Shown in pieces: positions 7,427 to 14,400 of a stretch of DNA of 19,173 nucleotides. Source of the DNA: JBCAWW01 sp039024315 (GTDB lineage: Bacteria > Bacteroidota > Bacteroidia > J057). The first letter of the stretch is position 1, and every line of letters starts with the position of its first letter. Below the pieces are notes generated by a model. It searched no databases, was not told the origin of the DNA, and saw only the letters and a program-made list of their open reading frames with translations. Where the stretch lies: the NCBI GenBank assembly GCA_039024315.1, contig JBCCQN010000157.1, positions 1-19,173 on the forward strand, written 5' to 3'. The translations under genes were made by a program, and so were the position numbers.

Positions 7427-8893
7427 CTATTGGGTTAAAACGACCCGTTCAACGCGCTGGCCAGTTTCAGTCTGGATTTTAAGGAGATAAATTCCCTCAG
7501 CAAAGGAACCAACAAAGATTTGGCCTTGAGAAGTCGGGGCAGATTGTTGCCAGACTATCTTGCCTTGTGCATTGTATAGCTGTATTCCTTGCAAGGGCTC
7601 TGTTTGGTCCCACTGATAAAACAAATGGTCTTTTGCCGGATTAGGAAACACTTTTAGCGCTTGCGGAATAGTTGGTTCGATGGCGGTAGCGTTTTGTCCT
7701 TCAAGCTCTATGCTTCCTTCGATCACAAAGGATCCTTTGGATATCTGCACAGAATAGGTGCCAGGACTTGAGGCTAACATCTGCGGATCGGTTGAACCAT
7801 CATTCCAGAGATAACTAGCATCTGAGCCAACATAAGCATCTAAGGCCGGAGGATTGGCGGGATCAAAATTGACGGGCTCTCCCATATTCATTTGAGCTCT
7901 TGGGAGGGGTAGCGCAGTGGTAAACTCATCAAAAGCCATGCTCGTCAGAGGGGAGATTGCATTATTAGGGTTGGGAAAAGGCGTTACACTGAGTAGGGCA
8001 CCGGTAGTCAAATCAGCCGTATAGAGGGAATTTTGGCGAATATAAAAGTATCGATTGCCTACAGGATCAATATCACAATCGCTGGTCGAAAAACCGTCTA
8101 AGCTCAATGGAACACTAGAGAGAATCTGGGTATTACCAGTGGTGGGATCAACGGTAGCTAGTTGTAGCTGATAAGTAAAAATCCCGTTGGGGTTGGCGGC
8201 GGGACCAAAGGCTAAGCCATATAACTGTTGATCAACCCAATTGTAAGTGAGGTTGACAAAGGAAGTATTGACCGGCATATTGATAGCTACGTCATAGGTA
8301 GCCGTGCCATTGTCTAAATCTACTGTGTACAAGCGATTAGTCGTAATGTAAAAGTAACGACGGTGGACAGGATCGATGTCTGAATTACCTGAACCGAAAG
8401 GAGTGGTACTAACTGGATTGGCGGATATAACCGATACTACTCCACTTTGCGGGTCAACGGAGGCTAATTTGAGGATGGTTTGCCCGCTATTACTATTGAA
8501 AGTGTAGTTGAGTCCATAGATCGTATCATTGAGCCAGTTGTAGGCGATATTGGTGATCGGGGAGACGGCATTATTCCCACTATTCATTGTAGCAACGGAT
8601 AGGGTATTGCCTGTAACTGCATCAATCGCGTAAATCTGTGATGCATTTCCGCCATTGCGGAGATAATAATAGACCTTGTTGAAATGATCGTAGTCCGCAA
8701 CGCCTGGTTGAAAACCATCTGGACTGATCGCGTTAGGGGTGAGTACATTGAGATTGCCCGTTTGGATGTTATACTCGGCAAAACGCAATTGACCATTGGT
8801 AAAATGAAGACCGTAGATGAGGCCATTTTGGGCTGGCAGGAGGCTAAAGAGTAGGCAGCCAAGGCCCAACAAAAGGGTTGATTTTTTTTTCAT
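7427..8893 (-). CDS. Secreted beta-propeller-like protein with T9SS type A sorting domain
   Basis: 488 residues with a signal peptide (1-21, ending PAQ). Three repeats of about 105 residues follow (roughly 23-125, 126-225, 226-330). Each begins IYGL or LYGL, contains TG turns, a D-D/H-x3-RYFYI strand (KVYYYL in the first) and a Y-x(2)-D-x(3)-G strand, and ends near NxAYNW or NLTYNW; this pattern suggests a beta-propeller. Residues about 335-400 are a small beta domain of the type often seen in Bacteroidota adhesins (YLWNDGST and PGTYSV strands). The last 75 residues are a T9SS type A sorting domain (VFPNPAKD, then IQLYNAQGK, GIYLLKI, and basic/valine-rich ending). It is predicted to be exported across the outer membrane and attached to or released from the surface. 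There is no catalytic motif I can identify. It converges on the DUF1080 gene. Confidence 0.85.
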   Translation of the reverse strand: MKKKSTLLLGLGCLLFSLLPAQNGLIYGLHFTNGQLRFAEYNIQTGNLNVLTPNAISPDGFQPGVADYDHFNKVYYYLRNGGNASQIYAIDAVTGNTLSVATMNSGNNAVSPITNIAYNWLNDTIYGLNYTFNSNSGQTILKLASVDPQSGVVSVISANPVSTTPFGSGNSDIDPVHRRYFYITTNRLYTVDLDNGTATYDVAINMPVNTSFVNLTYNWVDQQLYGLAFGPAANPNGIFTYQLQLATVDPTTGNTQILSSVPLSLDGFSTSDCDIDPVGNRYFYIRQNSLYTADLTTGALLSVTPFPNPNNAISPLTSMAFDEFTTALPLPRAQMNMGEPVNFDPANPPALDAYVGSDASYLWNDGSTDPQMLASSPGTYSVQISKGSFVIEGSIELEGQNATAIEPTIPQALKVFPNPAKDHLFYQWDQTEPLQGIQLYNAQGKIVWQQSAPTSQGQIFVGSFAEGIYLLKIQTETGQRVERVVLTQ

Positions 8894-8994
8894 GATAAAA
8901 GCTTTTAATGTAAAAGTCTATTTGCCCACAATTGTTTGTCCCAGCCGGAGATATAAATTGAATTTTTGATGCTCAAATTCCTAGCGCCTGTTTA

Positions 8995-9116
8995 AGTAAA
9001 GAGTAGAAAGTATCCCGAAAGCTTTCGGGAGTATGTAGTACCGAGAAAAAAGGTTCTGCTAAACGATATAGTCCAGTTTTCCTAGGTCTTAATACTGAAT
9101 ACTATTGTCCAAGTAC
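8995..9116 (+). repeat. MITE-like intergenic repeat, copy B
   Basis: About 122 bp closely matching the copy at 16017-16118: both share a GAGTA(a/g)AAAGTAT left end, a central AAGGTTCTGCT, a GGTCTTA right-centre segment and an AATACTATTGTC(t/c)AAGTACTT right end. This copy has an extra 18-bp palindrome near its left end. The repeat lies between the T9SS protein gene and the DUF3820 gene and contains no ORF of its own. Confidence 0.75.
9013..9030. repeat. Perfect 18-bp palindrome nested in repeat copy B
   Basis: TCCCGAAAGCTTTCGGGA is its own reverse complement. It is absent from the equivalent place in copy A and is flanked by GTAT on both sides (9010-9013 and 9031-9034), as expected for insertion with a 4-bp target duplication. 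Confidence 0.7.
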
Positions 9117-9218
9117 TTAAATTTCAAGCCAAAGGATAGTTTTTGAACAGGCTCTCTGCCTTGAGCCCATCGCCAAAGAGTAAAACAAAATTTACCTCAC
9201 CTAGCCAAGGAAATCGTT

Positions 9219-9226
9219 TATCTTTG
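9219..9226 (+). promoter_or_regulatory. Bacteroidota -7 promoter element (TAnnTTTG) of the DUF3820 gene
   Basis: TATCTTTG matches the Bacteroidota sigma factor -7 consensus exactly and ends only 4 nt before the ATG at 9231. Transcription would therefore start at or next to the start codon, giving a leaderless mRNA. No clear -33 TTTG is seen at the usual distance. Confidence 0.5.
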
Positions 9227-9230
9227 TCCT

Positions 9231-9452
9231 ATGGAACCCGATCCTCAAATTCTCCTGGACCTCGTCCGCGTCAAAATGCCTTATGGGAAGTATGCGGGCC
9301 GCCTACTCTGCGACATTCCCGTACACTATCTAGAATGGATGAAACGGGAAGGTATGCCCAAAGGAAAACTGGGCATGCAACTGGCTACGGTTTATGAAAT
9401 CAAAATCAATGGGCTAGGGGATATGTTTTATAAGTTGAAGAAGATGCGTTAG
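9231..9452 (+). CDS. DUF3820 family small protein
   Basis: 73 residues that match the compact DUF3820 pattern: a MPYGKYAGR motif (16-24), a D-I-P-x2-YLEWM segment (about 28-37), GMPKGKLG (41-48) and a closing YEIKINGL (54-61). Family members are small soluble proteins of unknown biochemical function, sometimes named putative quorum-sensing-regulated virulence factors; that label should not be read as a function here. The length is normal for the family. The ATG at 9231 is chosen because the conserved region starts soon after it and a -7 promoter element lies directly upstream. It is a single-gene transcription unit followed by a hairpin repeat copy. Confidence 0.85.
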   Translation: MEPDPQILLDLVRVKMPYGKYAGRLLCDIPVHYLEWMKREGMPKGKLGMQLATVYEIKINGLGDMFYKLKKMR

Positions 9453-9458
9453 GAGGTA

Positions 9459-9477
9459 CTGCTTCGCAGAACGCTCA
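9459..9477 (+). repeat. Short hairpin repeat, copy 3
   Basis: CTGCTTCGCAGAACGCTCA, one base different from copy 2, lying 7 nt after the DUF3820 stop codon. The upstream TACTG is also shared with copy 2. Position suggests a transcript-end or RNA-stability hairpin. Confidence 0.72.
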
Positions 9478-9541
9478 TCCCCTTGTTGTGTCATTTGGGA
9501 ATGAACTTACAGCTTTGCTTAGAATTGAAGTTAGACGCCCT

Positions 9542-9577
9542 TTTCGATTATTTTGTTTATTTCGATTATTTTGTTTG
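9542..9577 (+). repeat. Tandem 18-bp direct repeat upstream of the antitoxin gene
   Basis: TTTCGATTATTTTGTTTA occurs twice in direct tandem with a period of 18 bp (only the last base differs), ending 15-24 nt before the possible antitoxin starts. AT-rich direct repeats in this position are plausible binding sites for autoregulation by the HTH antitoxin; this is inference from position. Confidence 0.6.
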
Positions 9578-9591
9578 ATTATGCTTGAAGG

Positions 9592-10062
9592 ATGATCAAA
9601 ATGCCTATGAACGGATTAGAAAATATAAATAAGCCAACTAAAGAAGAGCAAAAGGTTGCTATGGAATCTTACAGTGCTCTCAAGGCTGCTATTGAACAAT
9701 TACGAACAGATAGCCCTGAAATAGAAATTGAAGAAACCAATGCAAGGATAAAAATCCCCTTGAATGCCCTAAAACTACTTGCGACAATTCTTGAGGTGAC
9801 CAGCCAAGGAAAACCTATTTCGATAGTGCCTATAGCAACTGAAATGACAACTCAGGCAGCAGCAGACCTACTTGGTTGTTCGCGGCCTCATTTAGTGAAA
9901 TTACTTGAGGAAGGGAAAATCGAGTTTACCAAAATAGGTAAGCATCGTAGGGTAAAATTTGAAGATGTCATAGCTTACAAAAAGCGAATGAAAGAAAAAC
10001 AGAAAGATTTTATCATTAAAATTATGCAAGCAGACCAAGAATCTGGGTTATATGATACATAG
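9592..10062 (+). CDS. Antitoxin-like DNA-binding protein with excisionase-family HTH
   Basis: 156 residues. The N-terminal part (1-80) is helical and charged, without a motif I can name. Residues 86-134 form a MerR/Xis-like helix-turn-helix (HTH_17 type): TTQAAADLLGCSRPHLVKLL for the helices, then GKIEFTKIGKHRRVKFEDV for the wing. The gene overlaps the following PIN-domain gene by 11 nt. HTH plus PIN pairs of this architecture are a known type II toxin-antitoxin arrangement in which the HTH protein is the antitoxin and repressor. An alternative start at 9601 has a GAAGGA ribosome-binding-like sequence 8 nt upstream and may be the real one. The base composition is visibly AT-richer than the neighbouring genes, which fits horizontal acquisition. 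The partner toxin is broken. Confidence 0.75.
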   Translation: MIKMPMNGLENINKPTKEEQKVAMESYSALKAAIEQLRTDSPEIEIEETNARIKIPLNALKLLATILEVTSQGKPISIVPIATEMTTQAAADLLGCSRPHLVKLLEEGKIEFTKIGKHRRVKFEDVIAYKKRMKEKQKDFIIKIMQADQESGLYDT

Positions 10063-10347
10063 TATCCGGTTTAAGTGCGTATTGGACACAAACGTAATTT
10101 TTCCAATCGAAATTCGAGACCTATTATTCTGGTTTGCTCATGATGAATTATATACACCAAAATGGAGTAAACACATCTTTTCGGAATGGGAGAATGTTAT
10201 GAGACGTAAAAATGTAAGTGAAGAGGAAATCGAAAAAAGAATTACTTGGGCGAAAATGGCATTCCCAGATGCTGTAGTTGAGAATTATGAATAATTAATA
10301 GACGACTAGAATTACCCGATGAGAAAGATCGACACGTACCTACAGCC
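10052..10347 (+). pseudogene. PIN-domain toxin, truncated and frameshifted
   Basis: The ORF starts inside the end of the antitoxin gene (11-nt overlap) and encodes 80 residues with a typical PIN start: CVLDTNVIFP with acidic Asp12, the PKWSKHIFSEW helix with Glu45, and the EEEIEKRITWAKMAFPDAVVENYE segment. It stops at TAA 10292-10294, whereas complete relatives run to roughly 150-200 residues. After the stop, frame 0 still reads LIDD. From 10306 the -1 shifted frame then reads LELPDEKDRHV, which matches the next conserved PIN segment bearing the last acidic residues. Similarity ends near 10347. The toxin has thus at least one nonsense change, a one-base deletion and a lost 3' end. It is almost certainly inactive as a nuclease because the second acidic cluster is not translated. 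Confidence 0.8.
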
Positions 10348-10446
10348 CTCTTCCCTACAATAACCCCAAGTTTCCCAACCATTTCTTATTTTAAGTCGTG
10401 TGCTTTGATGAGCGGAGCCTGTCACTTCTACTAACGCTACATCATT

Positions 10447-12234
10447 ATGAAGACAATCCTTTTTCGACTGCTCCTCTTGAGTAGCCTTTGCCTATGGACA
10501 TCCCTCCATGCTCAAGACGCGGCCTTGTACAATCAGGCCAAGGTAAATGCTTTTAATGACTCTATCGTTCCCGGAACGGTACACATCAACGGGCATGATA
10601 TCACAGATATCAGTCCGCTGCTCAAACTCAAACATGCGGGCAATCTTAGGATCCGCGGTACTAGCCTGACGGATTTATCGGGCCTAGATTCTCTAAAGAC
10701 CCTCACGGGTAAACTGGAGATCGATGACAATGACGACTTAACAAATATTGATGCCCTCCATAATTTGGAAACGCTCAACAAGCTGCAAATCGGGAGGAAT
10801 GAAGAATTAAAGAACCTAAACGGCTTGGGTGGATTGCATGGAGGCATTGATACCATTTTCCTAGAGCGTACCGATTTGACTCAAATTGACAGCCTGATGG
10901 GGCTAAGAGGTGATGTTAAGGTACTTGATATCCGTTTCAATGAATTGATCAATCTTGACGGATTGATTGGCATCACGGGGGCAGAGGAAATGTACATCTA
11001 CGAAAGTAAGCTCCTCAGCATAGACGGGCTCTATAATCTGCGCAATAGCCGCATAGTTGATCTTCGACTGGTCGATATCTTCAGTCTTTCTGCCTTGGCT
11101 CAGTTGGATGTAACAGAGTCAATCTATGTAAATATAACGGGCCTTCACAGACTAGATGCTTTCTATCCGGTACGGCAATTGGCCTCTCTTTCCATTACAA
11201 ATTGTCATTATCTAAGCGATTTTAGTGGCTTAGATAGCCTTAGATCAGTAGATCATCTTTTTCTCAATGATGTGATGATATACACCACTGATGTTTTGGA
11301 TGTCTCGGGCCTAAACCAACTTTCAGGGAGTATTTCGGAGGTCATTATTTCCGGTGTAAAGGATCTTAGGGATATGAGCATCTTTGATGATGTAGCGTCT
11401 ATCCATGATCTGAGGTTGGATGGAAATGACGGTTTACAAAGTCTAAATGGGCTTGATAGCCTCAAAAACCTAGACAAACTCAGCATTGAAGCCTGTGGCA
11501 TTTCTTCTCTCCAAGGCTTTCCAGCCGCCGAAGATTCTCTTGCTTTACTGTTTTTACAGCGGCTACCCAATCTAGAGAGTTTGGAGGGCTTGGAAGGTGT
11601 GCAAAAATTAGATGTGCAATATTCTTTAAAGGCTAAGTTAAATCTTGAACGCCTAGGGATTCTTAATGTGGATGCCCTTTCAGGCTTGAGTGGGCGCTAC
11701 GGTGGCTTACTCAAAATCATCAATAATGAGGACCTGCAAAACCTTGACGGTTTGGCGGGCATCAGTGAAATCGGCTATGGGGTCCACATTCAAGGCAATT
11801 CGGCCCTGGATAGTTGCTGCGTACTAAAAAATCTCTTGCCTGGTTTGGACTTTTGGAATATCGAAGAAAATAAGCCTTCCTGCAGTAGGAATGAAATATT
11901 AAAGCCCGAAGGGGTTTGCTATGGGGGTTCTCTGGGCGGACCGGATCCTGATCCCGCCCCAGGAATTATTCCTGATAATTACGCCATCACTCAGCTGCGA
12001 CCCAATCCTACCGAGGGGGAGATAGTCCTACAATATGCTAGTCCAGAGGAGGAAGTCATTCAGGTCCGGATCATGGATGTTAGTGGACGTTTAGTGATGA
12101 ACCCACAATCTTTACCTAGCTTAAAGGGAATTGGAGAGACTAGTCTAGATCTTTCTCGGCTCAATCCCGGACTTTACTTTATTCAAATGCTAGCACCTGA
12201 ATTGGGTAAAGTCCATAAGCTGATCCTCTATTAA
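10447..12234 (+). CDS. Secreted leucine-rich-repeat protein with T9SS type A sorting domain
   Basis: 595 residues with a signal peptide (1-22, ending HAQ). Residues about 45-460 are built of irregular leucine-rich repeats of 22-27 residues with the pattern L-x2-L-x-I/L-x2-N-x-x-L-x-x-L-x-G-L (for example LEIDDNDDLTNIDAL and LSGLDSLK), close to the receptor L-domain type LRR often found in Bacteroidota surface proteins. A cysteine-containing cap follows (CC near residue 458, two further Cys to about 485), then a proline/aspartate linker (PDPDPAPG). The last 75 residues form a T9SS sorting domain: LRPNPTEGE, then VRIMDVSGR, and LNPGLYFIQM with a short hydrophobic end. LRRs mediate binding, so a surface adhesin or recognition protein is likely; the ligand is unknown. 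It has its own upstream region and ends about 115 nt before the next gene. Confidence 0.87.
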   Translation: MKTILFRLLLLSSLCLWTSLHAQDAALYNQAKVNAFNDSIVPGTVHINGHDITDISPLLKLKHAGNLRIRGTSLTDLSGLDSLKTLTGKLEIDDNDDLTNIDALHNLETLNKLQIGRNEELKNLNGLGGLHGGIDTIFLERTDLTQIDSLMGLRGDVKVLDIRFNELINLDGLIGITGAEEMYIYESKLLSIDGLYNLRNSRIVDLRLVDIFSLSALAQLDVTESIYVNITGLHRLDAFYPVRQLASLSITNCHYLSDFSGLDSLRSVDHLFLNDVMIYTTDVLDVSGLNQLSGSISEVIISGVKDLRDMSIFDDVASIHDLRLDGNDGLQSLNGLDSLKNLDKLSIEACGISSLQGFPAAEDSLALLFLQRLPNLESLEGLEGVQKLDVQYSLKAKLNLERLGILNVDALSGLSGRYGGLLKIINNEDLQNLDGLAGISEIGYGVHIQGNSALDSCCVLKNLLPGLDFWNIEENKPSCSRNEILKPEGVCYGGSLGGPDPDPAPGIIPDNYAITQLRPNPTEGEIVLQYASPEEEVIQVRIMDVSGRLVMNPQSLPSLKGIGETSLDLSRLNPGLYFIQMLAPELGKVHKLILY

Positions 12235-12349
12235 AAAAGGGAAAAGTCTAGAATTAAATCAGTAAATCATGCGACAATGCTGCTTTTGCCTGCAAGGCAG
12301 CCTGATATTTTTTTATCTTATCCTCCTCATTCAAAAAACTACTATTGAC

Positions 12350-13264
12350 ATGAATCATTCTCGTCGCAATTTCCTCCAAAAGGCAGGAGCGGTAGGAGCA
12401 GGAGCTTTGATCCTACCCGCCTGGGCCTGCTCTACCCAAAGCAGTCAATCTTCTACAGCAGATACTACTGCCAATGCCGAAGTCATCAAAGGCAGTTTGG
12501 ATCAGTTTGGGATCCAGCTTTACACCCTGCGTGATGATATGCCCAAAGATCCAAAAGGAGTCCTCAAAAAGCTTGCTGGATATGGTTACAAGCAAATTGA
12601 AAGCTATGAAGGCAAGCAAGGGATGTTTTGGGATATGAGCCCCAAGGAGTTTAAGGCTTATATTGATGAACTAGGCCTAAGTATGGTCGCCAGTCATTGC
12701 AATATCAATGAGGATTTCGAGACCAAAGCGGCCCAAGCCGGAGAAGTAGGCATGAGCCATTTGCTCTGCCCTTATCTTGGGCCTCAAAAGAGCATGGACG
12801 ATTGGAAGAAAATCACCGATAAGTTTAATGAATGTGGGGATATCTGTGCTAAGCATGGTGTCCGTTTCGCTTATCACAATCATGCCTACTCTTTCAAAGA
12901 ATTGGAAGGACAAATTCCTCAAGAATACCTAATGGATAATGTCAATCCTGAAACGGTTGACTTTGAGATGGACTTATATTGGATGGTTACTGCCGGGGTT
13001 GATCCCATCCCGTTTCTCCAAAAGTATAAAGGCCGTATCCCACTTTGCCACGTCAAAGATCGCATGAAAGATGCCCCAGCTGGTGAAGGGAATGCCTCTT
13101 GTGATTTGGGGACTGGTTCTATCAACTATGCCGAAATTCTCAAGGTAGCTGCTGAAAACGGGATGAAATATTATATCGTCGAGCAAGAACGCTATGATGG
13201 CTCTACCCCCCTCAAAAGTGCCGAGGCTGATGCAAAATATATGACTCAATTACAGTTCGCTTAA
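12350..13264 (+). CDS. Tat-exported sugar phosphate isomerase/epimerase-like protein
   Basis: 304 residues from ATG at 12350. This start is chosen over the upstream ATG at 12269 because it opens a twin-arginine signal (SRRNFLQK at 4-11, alanine/glycine-rich core) ending in AWAC, which suggests a Tat-exported lipoprotein with Cys27. The rest is a xylose-isomerase-like TIM barrel (AP_endonuc_2 family): IQLYTLRDDM near the start, ASHCNI, FAYHNHAYSF, the metal-site strand VDFEMDLYWM, HVKDR and the final EQERYDGS glutamate. Such exported isomerase-like proteins are frequent in Bacteroidota and Planctomycetota beside DUF1080 and glycoside genes; the exact substrate is unknown. An upstream TACTATTG, one base off the -7 consensus, ends 2 nt before the ATG, so this gene may also be leaderless. 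A strong terminator follows 22 nt after the stop. Confidence 0.87.
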   Translation: MNHSRRNFLQKAGAVGAGALILPAWACSTQSSQSSTADTTANAEVIKGSLDQFGIQLYTLRDDMPKDPKGVLKKLAGYGYKQIESYEGKQGMFWDMSPKEFKAYIDELGLSMVASHCNINEDFETKAAQAGEVGMSHLLCPYLGPQKSMDDWKKITDKFNECGDICAKHGVRFAYHNHAYSFKELEGQIPQEYLMDNVNPETVDFEMDLYWMVTAGVDPIPFLQKYKGRIPLCHVKDRMKDAPAGEGNASCDLGTGSINYAEILKVAAENGMKYYIVEQERYDGSTPLKSAEADAKYMTQLQFA

Positions 13265-13285
13265 GGCGAGCCTCAACTAAAGCTT

Positions 13286-13320
13286 ATCCTCCGCTCTAAA
13301 CGTTTAGGGTGGAGGATTTT
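13286..13320 (+). terminator. Intrinsic terminator after the isomerase gene
   Basis: ATCCTCCGCTCTAAAC pairs with GTTTAGGGTGGAGGAT over 16 positions including two G-T wobble pairs (13286-13317), followed by TTTT. It starts 22 nt after the isomerase-like gene's stop codon. The centre is nearly loopless as DNA, so the RNA loop would open a few AAAC/GTTT pairs. Confidence 0.8.
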
Positions 13321-13336
13321 GCGTTCCACGAAGTGG
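13320..13336 (-). repeat. Short hairpin repeat, copy 4 (opposite strand)
   Basis: Read on the minus strand it is CCACTTCGTGGAACGCA: stem CCAC/GTGG, loop TTC, tail AACGC. The stem differs from copies 1-3 at paired positions, so pairing is kept. On the plus strand an outer TGCGTT (13320-13325) can also pair with AACGCA (13342-13347), enclosing the element. It sits between the terminator and the exonuclease gene. Confidence 0.65.
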
Positions 13337-13373
13337 GTCCCAACGCAGAATCTCTAAACACGTAAGGACAAAG

Positions 13374-13913
13374 ATGAAATATATAGTACTTGACCTCGAA
13401 GCTACTTGTTGGCGAGAAAGAGGCCACAAAAAACCATCCGAAATTATCGAAATTGGAGCCCTTGCCATTGATGTAGACGGGCACATATTAGATGAATTTG
13501 CCCACTTCGTCCGACCGCATCTGTATCCCAATCTCTCGCCTTTTTGCACCGAATTGACTTCTATCACTCAAGCAGATATAGACCAAGCCGAGAAATTTCC
13601 TCAGGTGCTCAAAAGCTTCACCGATTGGATTGATTTAAGCCAGCCTTATTTGCTCTGTTCTTGGGGCTTTTATGACCGCAACCAATTTGAAAAAGACTGT
13701 AAACTTCATCAATTAGAAACGGATTGGTTGGTTCACCATATCAGCGTCAAGCATCAGTACACTGGGCTGGTAGGAGCCAAGAAGCATATGGGTATGGCCC
13801 GTGCTCTAAAAAACGAAGGCTTTGACTTAGTCGGTACCCACCATCGTGGCATTGACGATGCCCGCAATATTGCCAAGATCTTTATCAAATATCTGGAACG
13901 CTGGCAAGCTTAA
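13374..13913 (+). CDS. DEDDh-family 3'-5' exonuclease
   Basis: 179 residues, a stand-alone exonuclease domain. The three Exo motifs are present: Exo I D7-L-E9 (LDLEATCW), Exo II with Asp101 (SWGFYDRNQF) and Exo III H157-RGID-D162 (HHRGIDDARN), the HxxxxD spacing defining the DEDDh subclass. The EIIEIGAL strand (23-30) and the early cysteine/tryptophan after the first acids resemble the ERI1/KapD-like group rather than the polymerase III epsilon subunit. Expected activity is metal-dependent 3'-5' degradation of RNA or single-stranded DNA; the target is not shown by context. An AAGGA sequence 5 nt before the ATG at 13374 supports this start. It lies alone between a terminator upstream and another about 115 nt downstream. 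Confidence 0.88.
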   Translation: MKYIVLDLEATCWRERGHKKPSEIIEIGALAIDVDGHILDEFAHFVRPHLYPNLSPFCTELTSITQADIDQAEKFPQVLKSFTDWIDLSQPYLLCSWGFYDRNQFEKDCKLHQLETDWLVHHISVKHQYTGLVGAKKHMGMARALKNEGFDLVGTHHRGIDDARNIAKIFIKYLERWQA

Positions 13914-14026
13914 ACGCTCTATGAAGAAGGGAATTTGGTATTAAAGCGCTCTATTTACAGCTTAAATCAACCATAAATCTCCCCTTACGTTACTTTTTGC
14001 TTATGTCTTTCTACTCAAATGACTCA

Positions 14027-14058
14027 CCACGATTGATTAGCTATCGTGGCTTTTTTTT
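14027..14058 (+). terminator. Intrinsic terminator downstream of the exonuclease gene
   Basis: CCACGAT (14027-14033) and ATCGTGG (14043-14049) form a 7-bp stem with a 9-nt loop, followed by C and eight T residues (14051-14058). A textbook rho-independent terminator on the plus strand. Confidence 0.88.
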
Positions 14059-14059
14059 G

Positions 14060-14078
14060 CCGCTGCGCGGAACGCTTA
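14060..14078 (+). repeat. Short hairpin repeat, copy 5
   Basis: CCGCTGCGCGGAACGCTTA. The stem is CCGC/GCGG instead of CTGC/GCAG, a compensatory T-A to C-G change, and the AACGCTTA tail is identical to copies 1 and 2. It follows the terminator T-run directly. Confidence 0.7.
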
Positions 14079-14091
14079 TTCCGGTAGTATT

Positions 14092-14166
14092 AGGTACCTA
14101 GACAATAGTATTCAGTGTTAAGACCGAGGAAAATAGGGCGCTACGGTTCAGCTAGAACTTTTTTTT
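14092..14166 (-). repeat. MITE-like intergenic repeat, copy C (truncated, opposite strand)
   Basis: On the plus strand it reads CCTAGACAATAGTATTCAGT followed by GTTAAGACCGAGG, the reverse complement of the right end of copies A and B, then continues to the GGTTC-x-GCT-type centre (14143 onward). The other terminal part present in A and B is not recognisable, so this copy is truncated or diverged. Confidence 0.65.
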
Positions 14167-14366
14167 GTACCACATAATTTTTACCCTGTTAGTATTGAGA
14201 AGCTCGACAGGTTGCTTAAATCAATCAAGCGCTCCTCCTTCAATGCACCTAATATTATCTTTCTACTTCCCACCCAGTAGTACTTATGGATCAAAAGGCG
14301 AACATTTTTCACATAAAGCTGGAACAATCTGTATTATCGCTTATCTTCAAGCTCCGCTACTTATTG

Positions 14367-14374
14367 TACTTTTG
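14367..14374 (+). promoter_or_regulatory. Bacteroidota -7 promoter element of the symporter gene
   Basis: TACTTTTG matches TAnnTTTG exactly and lies 26 nt before the ATG at 14401, implying a 5' leader of roughly 20 nt. No clear -33 TTTG was found upstream. It would drive the symporter and perhaps the epimerase gene after it. Confidence 0.45.
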
Positions 14375-14400
14375 ACTATTACTGCAACTTTTTAAACCAC

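Larger units (their letters stand above)
13914..14400. other. Long non-coding interval before the symporter gene
   Basis: About 490 nt with no convincing gene. It holds a terminator (14027-14058), hairpin repeat copy 5, a truncated copy of the MITE-like repeat on the minus strand, and a -7 promoter element just before the symporter. An open frame of 76 codons at 14165-14395 begins in the repeat, has no recognisable motif and is judged non-coding. Between 13914 and 14026 I see nothing else. Confidence 0.6.

Noticed and set aside
9143..9397. 84-codon open frame overlapping the DUF3820 gene
   Set aside because: It is out of frame with the clear DUF3820 protein, and its sequence is low in plausible protein features.
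9542..9577. CRISPR-like repeat
   Set aside because: Only two directly adjacent units with no spacer.
12269..12349. Extended N-terminus of the isomerase-like protein
   Set aside because: The added 27 residues precede a complete Tat signal starting at 12350, which needs to be N-terminal.
14165..14395. 76-codon open frame before the symporter
   Set aside because: It starts in a repeat, has no motif or plausible composition, and overlaps the promoter element of the symporter.
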